Below are positions 60,001-64,000 of a stretch of 64,000 bases of DNA, in pieces. Made by a program: the position numbers and the translations under genes. Origin of the DNA: Dyadobacter beijingensis DSM 21582 (GTDB taxonomy: Bacteria; Bacteroidota; Bacteroidia; Cytophagales; Spirosomataceae); NCBI RefSeq assembly GCF_000382205.1, contig NZ_KB907786.1, forward strand, positions 1,302,001 to 1,366,000. The letters run 5' to 3'. The notes under the pieces were generated by a model that saw only the letters and a program-made list of their open reading frames with translations, was not told the origin of the DNA and ran no database searches. How positions within the stretch are numbered: position 1 is the stretch's first letter; each line of letters begins with the position of its first letter.

Positions 60001-60987
60001 TTACTGGCGAACGATTTTAAGGGTGCGGAATGTGCCGTCGTGGTGATAGACCTTGACGATATAAGTGCCGGGAGTTAAATGTTTCAGATCGAATTCAACC
60101 GATTGATTTACCACTGAAACGGGCAGACTACGCAGCGTCGTACCCCTCGTGTCGGCCAGCTCCACGCTTTTGACTTTTGCCAAATCATTGATTCTCACGG
60201 TAACCTTGTCGGTCGACGGATTGGGGAAGACATTCAATGCAACGTCTTCGAATGCAAGCCGGCGAATGGCGGTTAGGGCATACGAACCGTCCAGATCGAC
60301 CATTTTCAACCGGTAATAGTTGTCGCTTTCAGGGCTTGGATCGGTGAAAAAGTAGGTCTTTCGGGAGTGGCTTTCGCCCTGGGCGACCATTTGTCCGATT
60401 ACTTGCCAGTCGCGCGCGTCGCGGCTGCGGAGGATTTCAAAAGTGCCGCTATTCGTTTCGGAAGCTGTTGTCCAGGTCAGCAGGGCTGTTTTACCTTCAT
60501 TTTTGGCATGAAAATCCACCAACGTCACGGGCAATGCGCCGGCGGAGTTGGTGGCCGTGATCGACGACAGGTTTTGTGCGGATAGCATCTGGGAAACATG
60601 GTGCCCCACGAGGTTGCGCGCGCTGCCGGAAGTGACCGTGAAAACGCCGTTGTCGGACGCGGAATAGCTGATTTCGAGGATGCTTTCGCTGTTTCCGTTC
60701 AACTCCGTGGACGGGTCGTAGATAATGCCCAGGAGCCCCGTGAAGTTAAGCGGCGTGTCGAACGTGTAGACGCGTTCGATACTGGCCGTGGGCGTACCGG
60801 GAATGGGTACATAGGAAAGCGATAACGACCGGTTGCTAATCGTCAGGTCGGACGAGGGCGTGAGCGTAAGGCTGTCGATCACCACGGGCGTGTCGCCGGT
60901 AATGTGGAAACCTTCGGCGCCGGCGCTAAACTGGGCGGTCACCGGCAGGGAAGCCAGCGCCATCAGCAGGAGGAGAGGTTGTTTCAT
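60001..60987 (-). CDS. Secreted T9SS cargo protein with type A sorting domain
   Basis: A 328-residue protein from the ATG at 60987 (the frame extends to 61056 but only this start gives the signal peptide MKQPLLLLMALASLPVTAQ). The N-terminal part is a beta-rich domain of unknown role (FHITGDTPVVIDSLTLTPSS). The middle has a fibronectin-III-like segment (LPVTLVDFHAKNEGKTALLT, then ILRSRDARDWQVIGQ). The C-terminal 75 residues form a type IX secretion sorting domain: ALNVFPNPSTDKVTVRI and GTYIVKVYHHDGTFRTLKIV. The protein is therefore exported across the outer membrane and anchored or released at the surface. A run of nine G/C pairs lies 75 bases upstream. Confidence 0.87.
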   Translation of the reverse strand: MKQPLLLLMALASLPVTAQFSAGAEGFHITGDTPVVIDSLTLTPSSDLTISNRSLSLSYVPIPGTPTASIERVYTFDTPLNFTGLLGIIYDPSTELNGNSESILEISYSASDNGVFTVTSGSARNLVGHHVSQMLSAQNLSSITATNSAGALPVTLVDFHAKNEGKTALLTWTTASETNSGTFEILRSRDARDWQVIGQMVAQGESHSRKTYFFTDPSPESDNYYRLKMVDLDGSYALTAIRRLAFEDVALNVFPNPSTDKVTVRINDLAKVKSVELADTRGTTLRSLPVSVVNQSVEFDLKHLTPGTYIVKVYHHDGTFRTLKIVRQ

Positions 60988-61168
60988 CGTTTTTTGGGTT
61001 GCGTAAAATAAAAAGCCCGCTGAATGCTTTACTGCATACATCAAGGCGCTGTTCACGAAGTGGGGGGGGGCTGATTTTGAAATCGAAACTATGAAAATAG
61101 CGGGTTTTTACTGACTTTGGGCCTGCCATAAAATAAATAATTCATAACCCCTGCATGATCAACCTTTT

Positions 61169-61633
61169 ATGAAAACACAACTCCCCGGCCTGTTCCTGTC
61201 ATTGCTCGCGCTCGCTGCCTGCAATGGTCCCACGCAGGAAAAACAGGAAGCCAAAACCGCGCCGCTGCAAGGCACCTGGAAGCTTTTGAGCGGCACGCTG
61301 ATCGAAAAAGGCGATACCACCGTGACTGACTATACGAAGGGCGTTTCCTTCATCAAGATCATCAACGAAAGCCATTTCGCCTTTTTGAACCATGATTTGA
61401 ACAAAGGGAAAGATTCGACGGCCAGCTTTTCCGCCGGCGGCGGGACTTACACGCTGAAAGACAGCGCCTATACCGAAAAACTGGAATATTGCACCGCGCG
61501 CGAATGGGAAGGTAACGAATTCCATTTTACCGTTTCCATTCAAAACGATACGCTTGTGCAGCAGGGCGTGGAGAAGGTGGAAGCAGCCGGGGTGGAGCGG
61601 TTGAACATTGAAAAATATGTACGCGTAAAATGA
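61169..61633 (+). CDS. Lipocalin-like lipoprotein, uncharacterised
   Basis: A 154-residue protein with the lipobox leader MKTQLPGLFLSLLALAAC. The mature part resembles the small lipocalin-like proteins of Bacteroidota: LQGTWKLLSGTLIEKGDTTV, then strands ending FHFTVSIQNDTLVQQGVEKV. Such proteins often appear as single genes; a ligand is not known. The gene is divergent from the T9SS cargo gene and convergent with another small secreted beta protein, separated from it by a bidirectional terminator. Confidence 0.75.
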   Translation: MKTQLPGLFLSLLALAACNGPTQEKQEAKTAPLQGTWKLLSGTLIEKGDTTVTDYTKGVSFIKIINESHFAFLNHDLNKGKDSTASFSAGGGTYTLKDSAYTEKLEYCTAREWEGNEFHFTVSIQNDTLVQQGVEKVEAAGVERLNIEKYVRVK

Positions 61634-61690
61634 GGGGTAAATAATCCTCTGTTCGGAAGCGCGGGCGAGTAATGCATGCGGACGCCTAAC

Positions 61691-61721
61691 AAAAAGCCGG
61701 AGATGCGTTCCCCGGCTTTAA
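61691..61721. terminator. Bidirectional terminator
   Basis: AAAGCCGG (61693-61700) pairs with CCGGCTTT (61712-61719), flanked by further A and T bases. It lies between two convergent small genes. Confidence 0.75.
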
Positions 61722-61737
61722 ATCAATGCGGATTGCC

Positions 61738-62118
61738 CTACTTGGCGGGCTCTTTCACGGCTGTGATCGGAAATTCCCCGTCCTGCGATACGATGGTGCC
61801 CGAGAGTTTGTCGCCATCCTGCGTCATGGTCACGGTGAGGAGACCGCCCTGGAAATCCAGCTTGAATGTGACCTTACCCTGGTCCACGCTCAGTTCCTTC
61901 ATTTCCATGCGCTCCTGCTGGCCGAGGTAGCCCGTAGTCTTGTCGTCCTTCTGCTCGAATGTCATGACGCCTGTTTCATACTCGGGCGGTACGTTGGAAA
62001 CGGTGTATTTCCAGGTTCCGATTAAATCATTGGCCGTTTTGAGGTCAGCCGCGTAGGATACGGTTGCCGCGAGTGCGGTAACTGCCAGGATCATGGTAAG
62101 CAAGTACTTTACTTTCAT
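61738..62118 (-). CDS. Small secreted beta-barrel protein, uncharacterised
   Basis: A 126-residue protein with a signal peptide MKVKYLLTMILAVTALAATV ending near SYA. The mature part (LKTANDLIGTWKYTVSNVPP, FEQKDDKTTGYL, VTFKLDFQGGLLTVTMTQDG, KLSGTIVSQDGEFPITAVK) looks like one small beta-barrel or sheet, with the GTWK start shared with lipocalin-like proteins. No catalytic motif is visible. It faces the preceding lipocalin-like gene tail-to-tail; common ancestry is possible but their identity is low. Confidence 0.75.
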   Translation of the reverse strand: MKVKYLLTMILAVTALAATVSYAADLKTANDLIGTWKYTVSNVPPEYETGVMTFEQKDDKTTGYLGQQERMEMKELSVDQGKVTFKLDFQGGLLTVTMTQDGDKLSGTIVSQDGEFPITAVKEPAK

Positions 62119-62332
62119 TGTGTTAAATGGTTTTTGCTTGAACGATTGATTTTACATAGCAATGCGGCCCAATTTAGGAAAAAGCAGATAGCTTGCGATC
62201 CCGGCAATGTTATATTTTCAGTAACTAAATTACCATCGGCCTTAACGGCTGATTAACGGTACCCACCCGGTTATTTCCCGTCAATTCGTTTTTGCCTACC
62301 TGTTGCATTGGCATTTGCCCTACTTTTGGGAC

Positions 62333-62662
62333 ATGAAGCTTTTGGTCGCATATCTGTTGGCTTTTTACGTGCTTGCGCTTTCCTGCATTCCCTGCCAGGA
62401 CGATGCGCCCGCATGGCCCGGCAGCGACGCGGCCGCTACCACCATCAGCAAGTCGGACATCGGCCATCGGGAGGTGATCGACCTTTGTTCTCCCTTCTGC
62501 ATATGCGCGTGCTGCGCGAGCGTGACGATCAGCCCGGCCCTTGCCGCCCTGCCCGAAACGCCTGTTACCCAGCTGGTACCGCCGGCGCGTTTCGCTTATC
62601 TTCAAATGCATTACACCGGTAATCTGGCCGGGATCTGGCAGCCGCCGCAAGAAAGGGTATAA
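62333..62662 (+). CDS. Cys-rich small membrane/secreted protein next to metal efflux gene (DUF6660-like)
   Basis: A 109-residue protein from the ATG at 62333 (an upstream ATG at 62303 gives no leader). The hydrophobic start MKLLVAYLLAFYVLALSCIP ends in CIPC. A second cysteine cluster, DLCSPFCICACCASV, is a plausible soft-metal-binding motif. I recall this as the DUF6660 family found upstream of CusA/CzcA-type pumps in Bacteroidota. It may bind metal in the periplasm. A TAnnTTTG element (TACTTTTG, 62321-62328) lies only four bases before the ATG, which would make the mRNA leaderless if used. The efflux pump gene begins 84 bases after the stop. Confidence 0.72.
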   Translation: MKLLVAYLLAFYVLALSCIPCQDDAPAWPGSDAAATTISKSDIGHREVIDLCSPFCICACCASVTISPALAALPETPVTQLVPPARFAYLQMHYTGNLAGIWQPPQERV

Positions 62663-62746
62663 TCCGCATATTTATCGGACAAGTCGTTGTTCCGGTGCCC
62701 GCAGGCACCCGGTGCGACGTCGCATACCTATTCATTGATCTCAGAA

Positions 62747-64000
62747 ATGCTAGATAAAATCATACACTTTTCGATCCGCAACAAGCTGGTGATCGGAATA
62801 TTTACATTGGCCCTCGTGGCCTGGGGGAGCTATTCCCTCACGCGGCTGCCCATCGACGCCGTGCCCGACATTACCAATAACCAGGTCCAGATCATTACCA
62901 GCAGCCCGTCGCTAGCCGCGCAGGAAGTGGAGCGGCTCGTCACATTCCCGGTGGAAACCGTGATGGCCACCATTCCCGAAACGGAAGAAATCCGTTCGAT
63001 CTCGCGCTTCGGCCTGTCGGTCGTCACGATCGTTTTCAAGGACAAAGTGGACGTTTATTGGGCGCGGCAGCAGGTTTCCGAGCGCCTGCACAGCGCCGTG
63101 GAGCAGATTCCGCCCGGTTCCGGCACGCCCAGCCTCGCGCCGGTAACCACCGGGCTGGGGGAGATTTACCAATATGTGCTGCATACGAAACCCGGTTTCG
63201 AAAATAAATATTCGCCTATGGTGCTGCGGAGCATTCAGGACTGGCTTGTACGCCGGCAGCTGCTGGGCACGGCCGGTGTGGCGGATGTGAGCAGTTTCGG
63301 CGGTTTTTTGAAGCAATACGAAATCGCCATTGACCCGCTCAGGCTGCGTAGTGCGGGGCTATCCATTGCCCGTGTTTTCGAAGCATTGGAACAAAATAAC
63401 CAGAATACCGGCGGGGCTTACATCGACAAAAAGCCGAATGCCTATTTCATCCGCAGCGAGGGGCTGATCGGCACGCTGGACGATATCCGTAAAATCCAGG
63501 TGAGTGAAACGGCCGCCGGCCTGCCCGTACTCATCCGCGATATTGCCGACGTGGGCTATGGCAGCGCCGTGCGGTATGGTGCCATGACGCGCAACGACGA
63601 GGGCGAAGTGGTGGGCGGCCTGGTACTGATGCTCAAAGGCGCCAATTCGTCGGAAGTGATCGGGAATGTAAAAGAGCGCATCGTGCAGATTCGCAAGAGC
63701 TTGCCGGAAGGCGTCGTCATCGAGCCGTTCCTCGACCGTACGAAACTCGTCAACAATGCGATCGGGACGGTGTCTCGGAACCTCGTGGAAGGCGCGCTGA
63801 TCGTCATTTTTGTACTCATTCTGCTGCTGGGAAATATGCGGGCGGGGCTGGTAGTGGCCTCCGTGATCCCGCTGGCGATGCTTTTCGCCGTGAGTATGAT
63901 GAACCTTTTCGGCGTTTCGGGCAACCTGATGAGCCTCGGCGCAATCGACTTCGGGCTGATCGTCGATGGGGCGGTAATTATCGTCGAGGCGACCTTGCAC
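62747..64000 (+). CDS. czcA: CzcA-type heavy-metal efflux RND pump, 5' part
   Basis: The first 418 codons of an inner-membrane proton-driven pump; the gene continues past the right edge (family length about 1040). The first transmembrane helix (NKLVIGIFTLALVAWGSYSL) is followed by LPIDAVPDITNNQVQI, the porter domain (IPPGSGTPSLAPVTTGLGEI), and TM2-TM4. TM4 reads GAIDFGLIVDGAVIIVE, with the two Asp and one Glu that define the divalent-cation group (CzcA/CnrA), unlike the copper/silver CusA type. It should export Zn, Co, Cd or Ni with membrane-fusion and outer-membrane partners, expected just outside the window. Confidence 0.93.
   Translation, partial: MLDKIIHFSIRNKLVIGIFTLALVAWGSYSLTRLPIDAVPDITNNQVQIITSSPSLAAQEVERLVTFPVETVMATIPETEEIRSISRFGLSVVTIVFKDKVDVYWARQQVSERLHSAVEQIPPGSGTPSLAPVTTGLGEIYQYVLHTKPGFENKYSPMVLRSIQDWLVRRQLLGTAGVADVSSFGGFLKQYEIAIDPLRLRSAGLSIARVFEALEQNNQNTGGAYIDKKPNAYFIRSEGLIGTLDDIRKIQVSETAAGLPVLIRDIADVGYGSAVRYGAMTRNDEGEVVGGLVLMLKGANSSEVIGNVKERIVQIRKSLPEGVVIEPFLDRTKLVNNAIGTVSRNLVEGALIVIFVLILLLGNMRAGLVVASVIPLAMLFAVSMMNLFGVSGNLMSLGAIDFGLIVDGAVIIVEATLH

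Noticed and set aside
60926..61129. 67-codon minus-strand frame over the G-run
   Set aside because: It overlaps the signal peptide region of the T9SS gene in another frame and resembles no protein.
62747..64000. Copper/silver pump CusA
   Set aside because: TM4 reads GAIDFGLIVDGAVIIVE, with the Asp/Asp/Glu of divalent-cation pumps rather than the CusA sequence.

Overview
The window reads as chromosomal DNA of a GC-rich Bacteroidota of the Cytophagales type, most like Dyadobacter. This is an inference from gene content, not a species identification. The grounds are three SusC/SusD pairs, an ECF sigma/FecR/STN-SusC signalling set, a type IX secretion sorting domain, Bacteroidota lipoprotein signals, weak Shine-Dalgarno sequences and several TAnnTTTG-type promoter elements. 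I saw no rRNA, tRNA, insertion sequence, phage or CRISPR array.

Layout. (1) 1-428: 3' part of a small minus-strand gene, then a 450-base regulatory gap. (2) 880-16706: one tightly spaced plus-strand polysaccharide utilisation operon: SusC, SusD, PL1 pectate lyase, beta-helix/DUF6298 protein, six-hairpin glycosidase, sialidase-like propeller, Tat-exported TIM-barrel isomerase-like protein and DUF5703/GH95-like protein. Pectin is the likely target. (3) 16822-20583: two small membrane proteins, then an FGGY kinase and a DUF5060/DUF5605 glycosidase. (4) 20761-22747: Asp/Glu-racemase-like enzyme with a BASS transporter. (5) 26119-22728 on the minus strand: RuBisCO-like protein, DUF1537 sugar-acid kinase, MntA-type nucleotidyltransferase and HepT-type RNase, every gene overlapping the next. 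(6) 26362-36386: second PUL with SusC, SusD, a GH140 (apiosidase family) enzyme, a propeller and GH127. GH140 and GH127 both have members acting on rhamnogalacturonan II, and RuBisCO-like protein plus DUF1537 kinase is the enzyme pair known from D-apionate breakdown, so regions 5 and 6 together suggest apiose release and use.

(7) 36387-37506: a HigA-like fragment and a DUF1080 protein on the minus strand. (8) 37760-48983: DeoR regulator, a striking pair of opposed 12-copy short-repeat arrays, then an operon of fucose/arabinose-isomerase-like enzyme, split transketolase (two genes), DUF1593 nucleoside-hydrolase-like protein, a ribose-type ABC importer with DUF2291, and a GH43 lipoprotein. No kinase lies in this operon. 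(9) 49168-56055: ECF sigma, FecR anti-sigma, STN-SusC and SusD, a self-sensing uptake system with no enzyme attached. (10) 56065-64000: housekeeping and accessory genes (AhpD-like protein, AraC regulator, SDR, secreted proteins, small beta-barrel proteins) and the start of a CzcA-type metal efflux operon that runs off the right edge.

Together the window describes import of plant cell-wall pectin fragments through TonB-dependent pores, periplasmic trimming by several glycosidases and lyases, and at least two cytoplasmic routes for unusual sugars: RuBisCO-like protein with kinase, and isomerase with split transketolase. Substrate assignments are family-level inferences.
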